From contig NZ_VIYJ01000007.1 in assembly GCF_008087085.1 (NCBI RefSeq), positions 248,001 to 312,000 of the forward strand: a stretch of DNA of 64,000 nt, read 5' to 3'. Below the pieces are notes generated by a model. That model did not search any database. It was given only the letters and a program-made list of their open reading frames with translations, and was not told the origin of the DNA. The DNA comes from Nocardioides rubriscoriae. Lineage in GTDB: Bacteria > Actinomycetota > Actinomycetes > Propionibacteriales > Nocardioidaceae. The translations under genes were made by a program, and so were the position numbers. Below are positions 52,252-60,786 of this stretch, in pieces (position 1 is the first letter of the stretch; the number at the start of each line of letters is the position of its first letter).

Positions 52252-53763
52252 TCACGTCCCGTCCGGCACCGCACGTCGGGTGGTCGTGTGCCCCTCGTCG
52301 TCGCAGGCCGAGGCCAGGGGCGGTGCGCCCACCCCGCAGTGGCTCAGGTGCTGCGTCGGTTCGTCGGCGGCGTCGGAGGGCGAGTCGGGCGCGAGCACGT
52401 CGTTGCGCACGGTCACCGCGGCCACGAGGCCGCTGACCACGAGGATCGCGGCGGAGACCCACAGGGCGCGCTCGAAGCCTCGTGCCGCGCCGTCGGTGAC
52501 GCCCGCCAGCACCGGGATGGCGGCGACGGCGAGCAGGCCGCCGGTGCGGGCGACGGCGTTGTTGACGCCCGAGGCCATGCCGGCGTGCTCGTCGGGGGCC
52601 GCGCCGAGGGCGGCCGCGGTCAGCGGCGCGACCATGATGGCCAGCCCGAGCCCGAAGACGACCACGCCGGGCAGGACGTCGGCCAGGTAGGTGTCGCCCG
52701 CGCCGACGCGGGCCAGCAGCAACAGGCCGGTCGCACAGACCAGCGGTCCCACCGACATCTGCAGGCGGGGGCCGATCCGTGCGGCGAGCGCCCCGGACCG
52801 GGCCGACAGCACGAGCATCAGCGCCGTCACCGGCAGCAGGGCCGAGCCGGCGGCCACGGGGCCGAAGCCGGTGACCTCCTGCAGCTGGACGACGAGCAGG
52901 AAGAAGACCACGCCGAAGCCGCCGTAGACCAGGAAGGTCACCCCGTTGACCGCGCTGAACTGCGCCGAGGTGAAGACCCCCAGCGGCAGCACCGGGTAGG
53001 CCGCTCGGCGTTCGCGCACGACGAACCCGACGGCGCCCGCGAGCCCGACCGCGAGTGCGGCCATCACGACGACCGGCCCGCGCGAGGACTCGATGAGCGC
53101 GAAGGTCAGACCGGCCAGGGCGACGGCGCCGAGGATCCCCCCGGCCCAGTCGACGGCCGTGCCGTCAGCGGCGTCGTCGTGGGTCTCGGGCACGTGGCGC
53201 GCGGCGATCCACACGACCACCGCGGCCAGCGGCAGGTTGATCAGGAACACCCACCGCCACGACGCGACGTCGACCAGCCAGCCACCGAGCAGCGGCCCGA
53301 TCGCGGTCGCGACCCCGCCGAGCCCCGACCACGCACCGATGGCGCGGGCGCGGTCCTCGGTGCGGAAGCTCACCTGCAGCAGGGCCAGGCTGCCCGGGGT
53401 CAGCAGCGCGGCGCCGACGCCCTGCACGGCGCGGGCCGCGATGAGGGTGCCGACGTCCTGGGCCAGGCCGCAGGCCAGCGAGGCGACCGCGAACCACACG
53501 ACGCCGACCACGAACACCCGTCGGCGCCCGAACCGGTCGCCGAGGGTGCCGCCGAGGAGGATGAACGACGCCAGCGTCAGGGCGTAGGCGGAGACGGTCC
53601 ACTGCAGGGCGGAGAACTCGGCGTCGAGGGCCTCGCCGAGCGCCGGCAGGGCGACGTTGACGACGGTGGCGTCGATGCCGGCGAGGGCCGAGCCCAGGAT
53701 CGTCGCGAGCAGTACCCAACGCCCGGCGCCGGTGGCGAGCGACAGGTCGGGCGTCGAGGTCAC
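52252..53763 (-). CDS. MFS transporter, DHA2 (14-helix) drug exporter family
   Basis: 503 residues with about fourteen membrane helices. DHA2 marks: SALAGIDATVVNVALPALGE (motif D1), GGTLGDRFGRRRVF (motif A), ARAVQGVGAALLTPGSLALL and GPLLGGWLVD (motif C, export direction). Proton-driven export of drugs or metabolites is likely; substrate unknown. After the last helix comes an acidic tail of about 50 residues with THLS-like text (EPTQHLSHCGVGAPPLASAC). GTG start with TAGCCT seven bases upstream. No TetR gene adjoins it. Confidence 0.92.
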   Translation of the reverse strand: MTSTPDLSLATGAGRWVLLATILGSALAGIDATVVNVALPALGEALDAEFSALQWTVSAYALTLASFILLGGTLGDRFGRRRVFVVGVVWFAVASLACGLAQDVGTLIAARAVQGVGAALLTPGSLALLQVSFRTEDRARAIGAWSGLGGVATAIGPLLGGWLVDVASWRWVFLINLPLAAVVVWIAARHVPETHDDAADGTAVDWAGGILGAVALAGLTFALIESSRGPVVVMAALAVGLAGAVGFVVRERRAAYPVLPLGVFTSAQFSAVNGVTFLVYGGFGVVFFLLVVQLQEVTGFGPVAAGSALLPVTALMLVLSARSGALAARIGPRLQMSVGPLVCATGLLLLARVGAGDTYLADVLPGVVVFGLGLAIMVAPLTAAALGAAPDEHAGMASGVNNAVARTGGLLAVAAIPVLAGVTDGAARGFERALWVSAAILVVSGLVAAVTVRNDVLAPDSPSDAADEPTQHLSHCGVGAPPLASACDDEGHTTTRRAVPDGT

Positions 53764-53770
53764 GACGCGC

Positions 53771-53776
53771 AGGCTA
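53771..53776 (-). promoter_or_regulatory. -10 element TAGCCT for the MFS gene
   Basis: Minus-strand TAGCCT ends seven bases before the GTG at 53763. Confidence 0.5.
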
Positions 53777-53820
53777 GCCCGCCGAGCGGGTCCGCGGGAG
53801 GGGGCGGACGCCGCGGGCCC

Positions 53821-54258
53821 CTACTGCTGGTGCACGTAGGAGTCGAGCTGGTCGCGCTCGAACTGCAGCTGCCCGATCTTGTGCTTGACGACGTCACCGA
53901 TCGAGACGATCCCGACCAGGGTGGTGCCGTCGAGGACCGGGACATGGCGGAAGCGCCGGGTCGTCATCGTGGTCATGACCTCGTCGAGGTCGTCGTCGGG
54001 CGCGCAGGTCTCGACGGCGGCGGTCATGATCGCTGCCACCGTGTTGTGGATGACGGTGCCGTCGTGGTGGAGGTGGCGCACGACGTCGCGCTCGCTGACG
54101 ATGCCGTCGACCCGCGACCCGTCGACGCTGACGACGAGGGCTCCGATGTTGTGCTCGGCGAGCAGGGCGATCAGCTCGCGGACCCCGGCGTCGGGGGTGA
54201 TCGTGACGACGTCGCGTCGAGCGGTGTCCTTGGCCTGGAGGATGGTGCCGATGCGCAT
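53821..54258 (-). CDS. Protein with a CBS domain pair
   Basis: 145 residues: two CBS motifs (about residues 8-65 and 75-132), including IGALVVSVDGSRVDGIVSER and RFRHVPVLDGTTLVGIVSIG. A CBS pair binds adenine nucleotides and senses energy state; there is no attached effector domain. TAGCGT ends seven bases before the ATG. Resembles the stand-alone CBS proteins induced by hypoxia in mycobacteria, which is only a similarity in layout. Confidence 0.9.
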   Translation of the reverse strand: MRIGTILQAKDTARRDVVTITPDAGVRELIALLAEHNIGALVVSVDGSRVDGIVSERDVVRHLHHDGTVIHNTVAAIMTAAVETCAPDDDLDEVMTTMTTRRFRHVPVLDGTTLVGIVSIGDVVKHKIGQLQFERDQLDSYVHQQ

Positions 54259-54265
54259 GCGCCGG

Positions 54266-54271
54266 ACGCTA
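54266..54271 (-). promoter_or_regulatory. -10 element TAGCGT for the CBS gene
   Basis: Minus-strand TAGCGT ends seven bases before the ATG at 54258. Confidence 0.5.
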
Positions 54272-54297
54272 CTGCGCCGGTGCCCCCGTGACCAGGG

Positions 54298-55191
54298 TCA
54301 CTCGTCCACGACCGGACGCGGGCGTCGCGATCGCAGGTCGCTGACGGTGCCCGGACCCGAGGTCGGCCAGTCGGCGTCGCCCTCGTGGTCGTCGGGGAGC
54401 CCGCCGACGAAGGACAGCGCCGCCTCGTGGAGGTGGCCGTTGGTGGCCAGGGCGTTGCCACCCCAGGGGCCGTCGGTGCCGCCGAGCGAGGTGAACCGCC
54501 CGCCCGCCTCGCGCACGATGACGTCGAGGGCCGCCATGTCGTAGACCTCGAGCTCGGGCTCGGCGGCCACGTCGACCGCGCCCTCGGCCAGCAGCATGTA
54601 GGACCAGAAGTCCCCGAACCCGCGGGTGCGCCAGCAGCGCCGCATCAGCGACAGGAAGTCCTCGAGCCGGCCGCGCTCCTCCCACCCGCTGAGCGAGGAG
54701 TAGGCCAGGTGGGCGTCCTCGAGGCGGCGTACGTCGGAGACCTGGATCCGGGTGGCCTTGAGCAGCGAGCGGCCCGTCCAGGCGCCGTGGCCCTTCGAGG
54801 CCCACCAGCGCCGCTGCAGCAGCGGGGCCGACACCACCCCGAGCACGACCTCGTCGTCGACGACCAGCGAGATCAGGGTCGCCCACACCGGCACGCCGCG
54901 CACGAAGTTCTTGGTGCCGTCGATGGGGTCGACGATCCACCGGCGCTGGGAGGTGCCGCTGCTGCCCTGCTCCTCGCCGGTGACGGCGTCGCGGCTGCGC
55001 ACCCGCGACAGGGTGCGCCGGATGCCCTCCTCGACCTGCTGGTCGGCGTCGGTGACCGGCGTGAGGTCGGGCTTGCTCATCACGTGCAGGTCGAGCGCCT
55101 TGAACCGCCCGGTCGTCAGGGCGTCGGCGTCGTCGGCCAGCACGTGCGCCAGGCGCAGGTCGTCGGTGTAGTCGGTGCTCTTGTGCGCCAC
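54298..55191 (-). CDS. hisN: Histidinol-phosphatase, inositol monophosphatase type
   Basis: 297 residues. Inositol-monophosphatase fold with metal-binding blocks GEEQG, WIVDPIDGTKNFVRG and YDMAALDVIVREAGG. The actinobacterial HisN enzymes remove phosphate from L-histidinol phosphate; a broader substrate range cannot be excluded. The GTG at 55191 is chosen because TAAGGT ends six bases before it; a GTG at 55197 would add two residues but directly abuts that element. Confidence 0.87.
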   Translation of the reverse strand: MAHKSTDYTDDLRLAHVLADDADALTTGRFKALDLHVMSKPDLTPVTDADQQVEEGIRRTLSRVRSRDAVTGEEQGSSGTSQRRWIVDPIDGTKNFVRGVPVWATLISLVVDDEVVLGVVSAPLLQRRWWASKGHGAWTGRSLLKATRIQVSDVRRLEDAHLAYSSLSGWEERGRLEDFLSLMRRCWRTRGFGDFWSYMLLAEGAVDVAAEPELEVYDMAALDVIVREAGGRFTSLGGTDGPWGGNALATNGHLHEAALSFVGGLPDDHEGDADWPTSGPGTVSDLRSRRPRPVVDE

Positions 55192-55197
55192 GGCCAC

Positions 55198-55203
55198 ACC
55201 TTA
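55198..55203 (-). promoter_or_regulatory. -10 element TAAGGT for hisN
   Basis: Minus-strand TAAGGT ends six bases before the GTG at 55191, which decides between two GTG starts. Confidence 0.5.
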
Positions 55204-55288
55204 GGGGGAGCGGTCCGATCCGAGGTCCACCCCTGTCGCTGGCTGCGCCGCACCCGCCCCGACCGGCCGGTCGCGGACGCGTCGCCGG

Positions 55289-56293
55289 TCAGTACTCGCT
55301 GACCGACCGGGCGGCGAGCAGGCGCCGGAACGACTGCACCCGGTCGGGGTCGGCCTCGCCGCGCTCGACGGCCTCGTCGAGGCCGCACTCGGGCTCGTCG
55401 TCACCGTGGGTGCAGCCGCGCGGGCAGTCCTCGGTCATCTCGTCGAGGTCGGGGAAGGCGCCGATCAGGTCCTCGGGACGCACGTGCGCAAGGCCGAAGG
55501 ACCGGATGCCGGGGGTGTCGATGATCCAGCCCCCGGTGACCCCGTCGTGGTCGGGCAGCGGCAGCAGGTAGGCCGAGGTCGAGGTGTGGCGGCCGCGGCC
55601 GGTCACCGCGTTGACGACCCCGACCTCGCGCAACGCGTCGGGCACCAGGGCGTTGACCAGCGTCGACTTGCCGACGCCGCTGGAGCCGACCAGGACGCTG
55701 GTGCGGCCGGCGAGCCGCTCGCGGACCTCGGTCAGGTCGCCACCGCGCTCGGTGACCACCCACGGCACGCCCAGGGACCGGTAGGTCAGCAACAGCTCGT
55801 CGGGCGGGGTGAGGTCGGCCTTGGTCAGGCACAGCAGGGGCGTCATGCCGGCGTCGTACGCCGCGACGAGGGCGCGGTCCATCATGCGCGGCTGGGGCTC
55901 GGGGTCGGCCAGGGCCGTCACGATGACCAGCTGCTCGGCGTTGGCGACGATGACGCGCTCGACGGGGTCGTCGTCGTCGGCGGTGCGGCGCAGCGTCGTG
56001 GTGCGCTCGACGACCTCGACGATCCGGGCCAGGGCCCCGTCGGCGCCGGAGGTGTCGCCGACGACGCGCACCCGGTCACCGACGACGACCCCCTTGCGCC
56101 CCAGCGGGCGGGCCTTCACCGCGAGCACGACGTCACCGTCGATGAGCAGGGTGAAGCGACCGCGGTCGACGGTGACCACGACGCCCTCGACCGCGTCGTC
56201 GTAGGTCGGCCGGTCCTTGGTGCGGGGCCGCGTGCGCCGACGGGGACGGTCGTAGTGCTCGACGTCCTGGTCGGTGTAGCGGCGTCCGGACAT
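55289..56293 (-). CDS. rsgA: Ribosome small-subunit-dependent GTPase RsgA
   Basis: 334 residues. An OB-fold precedes a circularly permuted GTPase: G4-type LTKAD comes before the P-loop GSSGVGKST (203-211) and DTPG, followed by a C-terminal zinc finger (CPRGCTHGDDEPEC). RsgA checks late 30S assembly. It shares one base with the aroA stop (TGATG). The aroA-rsgA pair matches the mycobacterial order Rv3227-Rv3228. Confidence 0.95.
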   Translation of the reverse strand: MSGRRYTDQDVEHYDRPRRRTRPRTKDRPTYDDAVEGVVVTVDRGRFTLLIDGDVVLAVKARPLGRKGVVVGDRVRVVGDTSGADGALARIVEVVERTTTLRRTADDDDPVERVIVANAEQLVIVTALADPEPQPRMMDRALVAAYDAGMTPLLCLTKADLTPPDELLLTYRSLGVPWVVTERGGDLTEVRERLAGRTSVLVGSSGVGKSTLVNALVPDALREVGVVNAVTGRGRHTSTSAYLLPLPDHDGVTGGWIIDTPGIRSFGLAHVRPEDLIGAFPDLDEMTEDCPRGCTHGDDEPECGLDEAVERGEADPDRVQSFRRLLAARSVSEY

Positions 56294-57558
56294 CAGAGCA
56301 GGCTCGACCAGAAGCCGGCGAACCCGGGGAAGGTCTTGCTGGTGGTGGCGACGTCCTCGACCAGGACCCCGTCGACACCCGCGCCGATGATGACGCCCGC
56401 GTGGGCCATCCGGTGGTCGGCGTAGGTGTGCCAGACCCCGCCGTGCAGGGGCGCCGGGGAGATCGAGAGGCCGTCGGGGTGCTCGGTCACCTCGGCGCCC
56501 AGGGCCGCGAGCTCGGTGGCCAGGGCGGTGATGCGGTCGGTCTCGTGGCCGCGGATGTGGGCGATGCCGCGCAGGTGCGACGGTCCGTCGGCCAGCGCGC
56601 ACAGGGCGGCCACGGCCGGCGTCAGCTCGCCGACATCGTGGAGGTCGAGGTCGACGCCCTGCAGCCGGTCGGGACCGGTGACCTGCAGCCCGTCGTCGGT
56701 GCGGGTGACCTCGCAGCCCATGAGCGCCAGGATCGTGCGCAGCTGGTCGCCGGGCTGGGTGGTCGCCTCGGGCCAGTCGCGCACGGTCACCCGACCGCCG
56801 CTGACCGCGGCCAGCGCCAGGAAGGGCGCGGCGTTGGAGAGGTCGGGCTCGATCACGTGGTCGACGGCCCGGACCGGTCCGGATGCCACCGCCCACCGGT
56901 TGGCCTCGCTGTCGTCGACCTCGACGCCGTGCTCGCGCAGGATCGCGACCGTCATGTCGATGTGGGGCACCGAGGGCACCGGCTTGCCGTCGTGGCGCAC
57001 GTCGACCCCACGCTCGTAACGGGCGCCGGCGAGCAGCAGCGCCGAGACGAACTGGGACGACGCCGAGGCATCGATCACGACGGTGCCGCCCGGCACCGTA
57101 CCGGTGCCGAGCACCGTGAACGGCAGCGCGCCCCTGCCGCCGTCGTCGACCTCCACGCCCAGCGTCCGCAGCGCGACGAGCACCTCGCCCACCGGACGCG
57201 CGCGCATGTGGGGGTCGCCGTCGAACGACACCGCGCCCGTCGAGAGCCCCGCCACCGGCGGCACGAACCGCATCACGGTGCCGGCCAGGCCGCAGTCGAT
57301 CGTGGCGTCGCCGACGAACGGCTCCGGGGTCACGACCCAGTCGTCGCCGGAGGTGTCGACCTGCGACCCCAGCGCACCCAGCCCCGCGGCCATCAGCAGG
57401 GTGTCGCGCGACCGCAGGGCCCGTCGTACGACGGATGGGCCGTCGGCGATCGCCGCGAGCACCAGCGCCCGGTTGGCCAGCGACTTGCTGCCCGGCAGCG
57501 AGACGACCACGTCGACCGGGTCGCGCACGCGGGGGGCGGGCCAGGGATCAGCGGTCAC
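56293..57558 (-). CDS. aroA: 3-Phosphoshikimate 1-carboxyvinyltransferase (EPSP synthase)
   Basis: 421 residues. It joins shikimate-3-phosphate and phosphoenolpyruvate in aromatic amino acid synthesis. Key blocks: [13 protein letters not shown] (K25, R30), [25 protein letters not shown], and [13 protein letters not shown] near the C-terminus. The loop reads GLAGTVMRF where E. coli has GNAGTAMRP, so glyphosate response may differ. GTG start at 57558 with TAGGGT six bases upstream. Confidence 0.96.
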   Translation of the reverse strand: MTADPWPAPRVRDPVDVVVSLPGSKSLANRALVLAAIADGPSVVRRALRSRDTLLMAAGLGALGSQVDTSGDDWVVTPEPFVGDATIDCGLAGTVMRFVPPVAGLSTGAVSFDGDPHMRARPVGEVLVALRTLGVEVDDGGRGALPFTVLGTGTVPGGTVVIDASASSQFVSALLLAGARYERGVDVRHDGKPVPSVPHIDMTVAILREHGVEVDDSEANRWAVASGPVRAVDHVIEPDLSNAAPFLALAAVSGGRVTVRDWPEATTQPGDQLRTILALMGCEVTRTDDGLQVTGPDRLQGVDLDLHDVGELTPAVAALCALADGPSHLRGIAHIRGHETDRITALATELAALGAEVTEHPDGLSISPAPLHGGVWHTYADHRMAHAGVIIGAGVDGVLVEDVATTSKTFPGFAGFWSSLL

Positions 57559-57564
57559 CCGCGC

Positions 57565-57570
57565 ACCCTA
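57565..57570 (-). promoter_or_regulatory. -10 element TAGGGT for aroA
   Basis: Minus-strand TAGGGT ends six bases before the aroA GTG, a leaderless layout. The palindrome at 57588-57650 begins 17 bases further upstream, over the -35 region. Confidence 0.5.
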
Positions 57571-57587
57571 TCGAGCCCGCAGGTCGC

Positions 57588-57650
57588 GATAGTCCCTGAC
57601 GTAGATCAAGGGACTCTGCTTCAGATCCTTGATTTTCGTCAGGGACTATC
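57588..57650. repeat. Nested palindrome with alternative pairings, between doxX-like gene and aroA
   Basis: Perfect 14-base outer arms GATAGTCCCTGACG (57588-57601) and CGTCAGGGACTATC (57637-57650) enclose inner arms ATCAAGG (57605-57611) and CCTTGAT (57627-57633). A third copy of the arm core, AGGGACT at 57609-57615, can pair with AGTCCCT at 57591-57597 instead of the outer arm. The DNA is clearly AT-richer than its surroundings. It could be a terminator for the doxX-like gene, an aroA operator, or a small mobile or recombination element. Confidence 0.8.
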
Positions 57651-57677
57651 CCAGTCCGGCGGTCGGCAGCGTGTCAG

Positions 57678-58202
57678 TCAGGCGACCCGGGCCTTCGCCA
57701 GCCGCGCCTCGCGGCGGGCGGAGGTGGCGAGGTGCTTGGACTGGCGGCGGGCGTCCTTGGCGGCGCGGCGGGCTCGCCAGGCGACGCCCGGCTTGCCGTC
57801 GGTGTCGCCGGACACGATGAGCATGGCGCCGAAGAGCGAGAGGTTCTTGAAGAACGCGATGCTCTGCGCCTTCTTCGCGGCGGGGTCGGTCTCGTTCCAG
57901 AAGGAGTGCCCGGCGACGGTCGTCGGCAGCAGGGAGGCGGTGATGACCGAGGCCCCCAGACGCGGGCCGCGACCGGTGGCCAGGGCGAGGGCGCCGGTGA
58001 CCTGGGCGGCGGCGTTGAGGCGCACCAGGGTCGCGGTGTCGTCGGGCAGCGGGACGCCGGCCTTGCGGGCCAGCGGCACGACACGGTCGGTCACCTTCTT
58101 GGCGCGCGGCACGGCTTGGGCGGGGTCACGGAGGACGCCTTGCGCGGCGTAGATGATCCCGACGGCGATGAGGGGACGGGCGATACGTCGGCTGAGGCTC
58201 AT
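57678..58202 (-). CDS. DoxX family membrane protein
   Basis: 174 residues from the ATG at 58202. About four hydrophobic stretches (RPLIAVGIIYAAQGVL, AAQVTGALALATGRG, ITASLLPTTVAGHSFW, NLSLFGAMLIVSGDTDG) and a basic cytoplasmic tail. The pattern HSFWNETDP..KKAQSIAFFKN is typical for DoxX proteins, which are linked to redox and thiol balance in mycobacteria. TAGGTT ends seven bases before the start. Confidence 0.87.
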   Translation of the reverse strand: MSLSRRIARPLIAVGIIYAAQGVLRDPAQAVPRAKKVTDRVVPLARKAGVPLPDDTATLVRLNAAAQVTGALALATGRGPRLGASVITASLLPTTVAGHSFWNETDPAAKKAQSIAFFKNLSLFGAMLIVSGDTDGKPGVAWRARRAAKDARRQSKHLATSARREARLAKARVA

Positions 58203-58209
58203 GTCGACC

Positions 58210-58215
58210 AACCTA
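58210..58215 (-). promoter_or_regulatory. -10 element TAGGTT for the DoxX gene
   Basis: Minus-strand TAGGTT ends seven bases before the ATG at 58202. Confidence 0.45.
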
Positions 58216-58244
58216 GGTGATCCGTCGCCGTCCCTGGCCACCCC

Positions 58245-58250
58245 TAGTGT
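58245..58250 (+). promoter_or_regulatory. -10 element TAGTGT for the SRAP gene
   Basis: TAGTGT ends seven bases before the ATG at 58258, in a 55-base divergent gap. Confidence 0.45.
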
Positions 58251-58257
58251 TGAACCC

Positions 58258-59055
58258 ATGTGCGGCAGGTACGCGTCGAGCCGGCGCCCCGACGACCTCG
58301 TGGAGGAGTTCGACGTCCTCGACTCCCACGTCACGCAGGCGCTCGAGCCCGACTACAACGTGGCTCCCACCAAGGACGTCTACGCCGTCCTCGAGCGCGT
58401 CCCGTCCGCCTCCGACGGCGGCGACGTCCGCGACGCCGGGCCCGACCCGGTCGACCCGGTTCGCCAGCTGCGGGTGGTGCGGTGGGGGCTGGTGCCCTCG
58501 TGGGCCAAGGACCCCGCGATCGGCAGCCGGATGATCAACGCACGCATGGAGACCGTGGCAGACAAGCCCGCCTTCCGTCGGGCCTTCGCCAAGCGCCGCT
58601 GCCTGCTGCCCGCCGACGGCTACTACGAGTGGTACGAGACCGCCGAGCTGACCGCCAAGGGCAAGCCCCGCAAGCAGCCGTTCTTCATCCGGCCCGCCGA
58701 CGGCGGCACCCTCGCGATGGCCGGCCTCTACGAGATCTGGCGCGACCCCACCCGCGACGAGGACGACCCCGAGCAGTTCCGCTGGACCTGCACCGTGATC
58801 ACCACCGACGCCGCCGACGACCTGGGTCGCATCCACGACCGCATGCCGTTGATGGTCGAGCCCGATCGCTGGCACACCTGGCTCGACCCGCGCACCGACC
58901 AGGACGACCTGCTGGCGCTGCTCGTGCCGGCCGTCCCCGGACGCCTCGAGGCCTACCCTGTGTCGGCCGCGGTCGGCAACGTCCGCAACAACGGCCCCGG
59001 GCTGCTCGAGCCACTGGCCCTGGAGGGCCCCGACGACCAGGAGACGCTCCTATGA
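58258..59055 (+). CDS. SOS response-associated peptidase family protein (SRAP/YedK/HMCES)
   Basis: 265 residues. After removal of Met1, Cys2 (MCGRYAS) forms a thiazolidine link with abasic sites in single-stranded DNA and shields them. Other SRAP marks: NVAPT, RWGLVPSWAKDP, NARMETVADKPAFR, RRCLLPADGYYEWY and the active-site region HDRMPLMVEP. ATG at 58258 is fixed by the need for Cys at position 2. Corresponds to Rv3226c in order. Confidence 0.95.
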   Translation: MCGRYASSRRPDDLVEEFDVLDSHVTQALEPDYNVAPTKDVYAVLERVPSASDGGDVRDAGPDPVDPVRQLRVVRWGLVPSWAKDPAIGSRMINARMETVADKPAFRRAFAKRRCLLPADGYYEWYETAELTAKGKPRKQPFFIRPADGGTLAMAGLYEIWRDPTRDEDDPEQFRWTCTVITTDAADDLGRIHDRMPLMVEPDRWHTWLDPRTDQDDLLALLVPAVPGRLEAYPVSAAVGNVRNNGPGLLEPLALEGPDDQETLL

Positions 59056-59702
59056 CCCGTCACGAACTGGTGGTGGAGACGCCCCACGGTGAGGGGCTGC
59101 TGGTCACCGACCGCTCCCGCAGGCCCATCGCCACGGTGCTGCTCAGCCACGGCGCGGGGGCGGGTATCGACACCCCGGACCTCGAGGCCCTGGCCGACGC
59201 GCTGCCCCGCAACGACATCACGGTGGTCCGCTTCGAGCAGCCCTGGAAGCGCGCCGGCCGCCAGGTCGCGACGGCGCCCACCACCCTCGACGAGGCGTTC
59301 GTCGCCGGCGCCAACAAGCTGCGCACGCGCTCGCCGCTGGTCGTCGGCGGGCGCTCCGCCGGGGCCCGCTCGGCCGCGCGCACCGCCAAGAGCCTCGGCG
59401 CCGTCGGCTGCCTGGCGCTCGCGTTCCCGCTGCACCCGCCGGGCAGGCCCGAGAAGTCGCGTCTCGACGAGCTGCGGGGCGCCCGGGTGTCGACCCTCGT
59501 CGTCCAGGGCGAGCGCGACCCGATGGGTCGTCCCGAGGAGTTCCCCGACGACCTCGACCTCGTCGTCGTACCCGGCGGCGACCACTCCTTCGTGGTGCCC
59601 CGCAAGGGCTCGGTGTCGCAGGAGGAGGCCCTAGAGATCCTCGTCGAGTCCGTCCTGGAGTGGGTCGTGCGCGAGGTCGTGGGGAATGCCACCCGGCGCT
59701 GA
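59052..59702 (+). CDS. Alpha/beta-hydrolase family protein (KANL3/Tex30-like)
   Basis: 216 residues. HGAGAG oxyanion region, nucleophile elbow GGRSAGAR (Ser), then TLVVQGERDPMG (Asp) and PGGDHSF (His). This order fits the short dienelactone-hydrolase-like group. Substrate unknown. The ATG overlaps the SRAP stop (ATGA), so the two are coupled, and the SigR-type promoter for sigR lies within its last codons. Confidence 0.87.
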   Translation: MTRHELVVETPHGEGLLVTDRSRRPIATVLLSHGAGAGIDTPDLEALADALPRNDITVVRFEQPWKRAGRQVATAPTTLDEAFVAGANKLRTRSPLVVGGRSAGARSAARTAKSLGAVGCLALAFPLHPPGRPEKSRLDELRGARVSTLVVQGERDPMGRPEEFPDDLDLVVVPGGDHSFVVPRKGSVSQEEALEILVESVLEWVVREVVGNATRR

Positions 59703-59708
59703 ACGGTT
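59683..59708 (+). promoter_or_regulatory. SigR-type autoregulatory promoter (GGAAT-N18-GTT)
   Basis: GGAAT at 59683-59687 and GTT at 59706-59708 are separated by exactly 18 bases, matching the SigR/SigH consensus. The expected transcript start, about 59714-59718, lies at or just before a GTG (59718) and ATGs (59721, 59730) in frame with sigR. Confidence 0.75.
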
Positions 59709-59751
59709 CACCCCAACGTGATGGCTGTGATGGAACGTCCCGCCAGCGACG

Positions 59752-59757
59752 TACGCT
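59752..59757 (+). promoter_or_regulatory. Second, vegetative-type promoter -10 TACGCT for sigR
   Basis: TACGCT ends eight bases before the ATG at 59766. It would give a short transcript whose first start codon is that ATG, inside the longer SigR-driven frame. Confidence 0.5.
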
Positions 59758-59765
59758 GGGACCTG

Positions 59766-60413
59766 ATGACTGACGTGACTGACGCTGAACCCGAGGTCGT
59801 CGACCTCGAGACCGAGACCGAGGCCGAGAGGTCGCTGCGCTTCGAGCGCGACGCCTTGCCGTTCCTCGACCAGCTCTACTCCGCCGCGATGCGGATGACC
59901 CGCAACCCGGCCGACGCCGAGGACCTGGTGCAGGAGACCTTCGCGAAGGCCTACTCCGCCTTCCACCAGTTCCGGCCCGGCACCAACCTCAAGGCCTGGC
60001 TCTACCGGATCCTGACCAACACCTTCATCAACAACTACCGCAAGAAGCAGCGCCAGCCGCAGCAGTCGATGTCCGAGGACGTCGAGGACTGGCAGCTCGC
60101 CCGTGCCGAGTCACACAGCTCGTCGGGCCTGAAGTCCGCGGAGATGGAGGCGCTGGAGCACCTGCCCGACTCGCAGGTCAAGGACGCGCTGCAGCGTCTG
60201 CCCGAGGAGTTCCGCCTGGCGGTCTACCTCGCCGACGTCGAGGGGTTCGCCTACAAGGAGATCGCCGAGATCATGGAGACGCCGATCGGCACCGTGATGT
60301 CGCGTCTGCACCGCGGACGCCGGCAGCTGCGTGACATGCTCTCCGATTACGTGCGCAGCAACGACCTGCTGCCCGCGGGCACCGTGGACGCCAAGGAGGC
60401 GAAGGACCGATGA
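59766..60413 (+). CDS. sigR: ECF sigma factor SigR/SigH (thiol-oxidative stress)
   Basis: 215 residues from the ATG at 59766. Region 2 reads [20 protein letters not shown] then [40 protein letters not shown] in separate blocks, and region 4 has [20 protein letters not shown] then [20 protein letters not shown]. This is the SigR/SigH subgroup that switches on thioredoxin, mycothiol and related genes. In-frame starts at 59718, 59721 and 59730 would add up to 16 residues, used if transcription begins at the SigR-type promoter, as with the longer SigR' form in Streptomyces. It overlaps rsrA by four bases (ATGA). Confidence 0.95.
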   Translation: MTDVTDAEPEVVDLETETEAERSLRFERDALPFLDQLYSAAMRMTRNPADAEDLVQETFAKAYSAFHQFRPGTNLKAWLYRILTNTFINNYRKKQRQPQQSMSEDVEDWQLARAESHSSSGLKSAEMEALEHLPDSQVKDALQRLPEEFRLAVYLADVEGFAYKEIAEIMETPIGTVMSRLHRGRRQLRDMLSDYVRSNDLLPAGTVDAKEAKDR

Positions 60414-60703
60414 CCCACGCTCACGGCGAGCACGCCGACCACGCCGCCGACGCCGAGTGCGCCGACTTCCTCGAGCGCATCGTCTACTTCCTCGACAACG
60501 AGCTCGACGACGCCGACTGCGCCGACGTGCGGCTCCACCTCGACTCGTGCAACCCCTGCCTGGTCAAGTACGACCTGCAGCGCACGGTCAAGGCCGTCGT
60601 GGCCCGCTCGTGCAGCGAGGTCGCGCCCGCCGACCTGCGCGAGCGCGTCCGGGTCCGCATCCGCGAGGTCCAGGTGCAGATCCAGGTCTCGCCCGAGCGC
60701 TGA
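60410..60703 (+). CDS. rsrA: Zinc-containing anti-sigma factor RsrA/RshA
   Basis: 97 residues of the ZAS family. The redox switch is H43-x3-C47-x2-C50 (HLDSCNPC) with C17 and C37 upstream, matching H37, C41, C44, C11 and C31 of S. coelicolor RsrA. In reduced, zinc-bound form it holds SigR; disulphide stress releases it. The N-terminal [17 protein letters not shown] adds extra His. Translationally coupled to sigR. Confidence 0.95.
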   Translation: MTHAHGEHADHAADAECADFLERIVYFLDNELDDADCADVRLHLDSCNPCLVKYDLQRTVKAVVARSCSEVAPADLRERVRVRIREVQVQIQVSPER

Positions 60704-60743
60704 GCGCCTCTGGCGACACCGGCACGCAGCCTGTAGGACGAGA

Positions 60744-60770
60744 GAACCCCCGGCCGATGGCCGGGGGTTC
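60744..60770. terminator. Bidirectional stem-loop terminator
   Basis: GAACCCCCGGCC-GAT-GGCCGGGGGTTC is a perfect 12-pair stem between the convergent rsrA and bL37 genes. No T-run, but strong pairing. Confidence 0.75.
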
Positions 60771-60786
60771 GTCGCGTCAGCCGTGA

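Noticed and set aside
57588-57650. Nested palindrome as an IS element end or attachment site
   Set aside because: No transposase or integrase, no flanking direct repeats that I could see, and no tRNA beside it; kept as an unexplained element instead.
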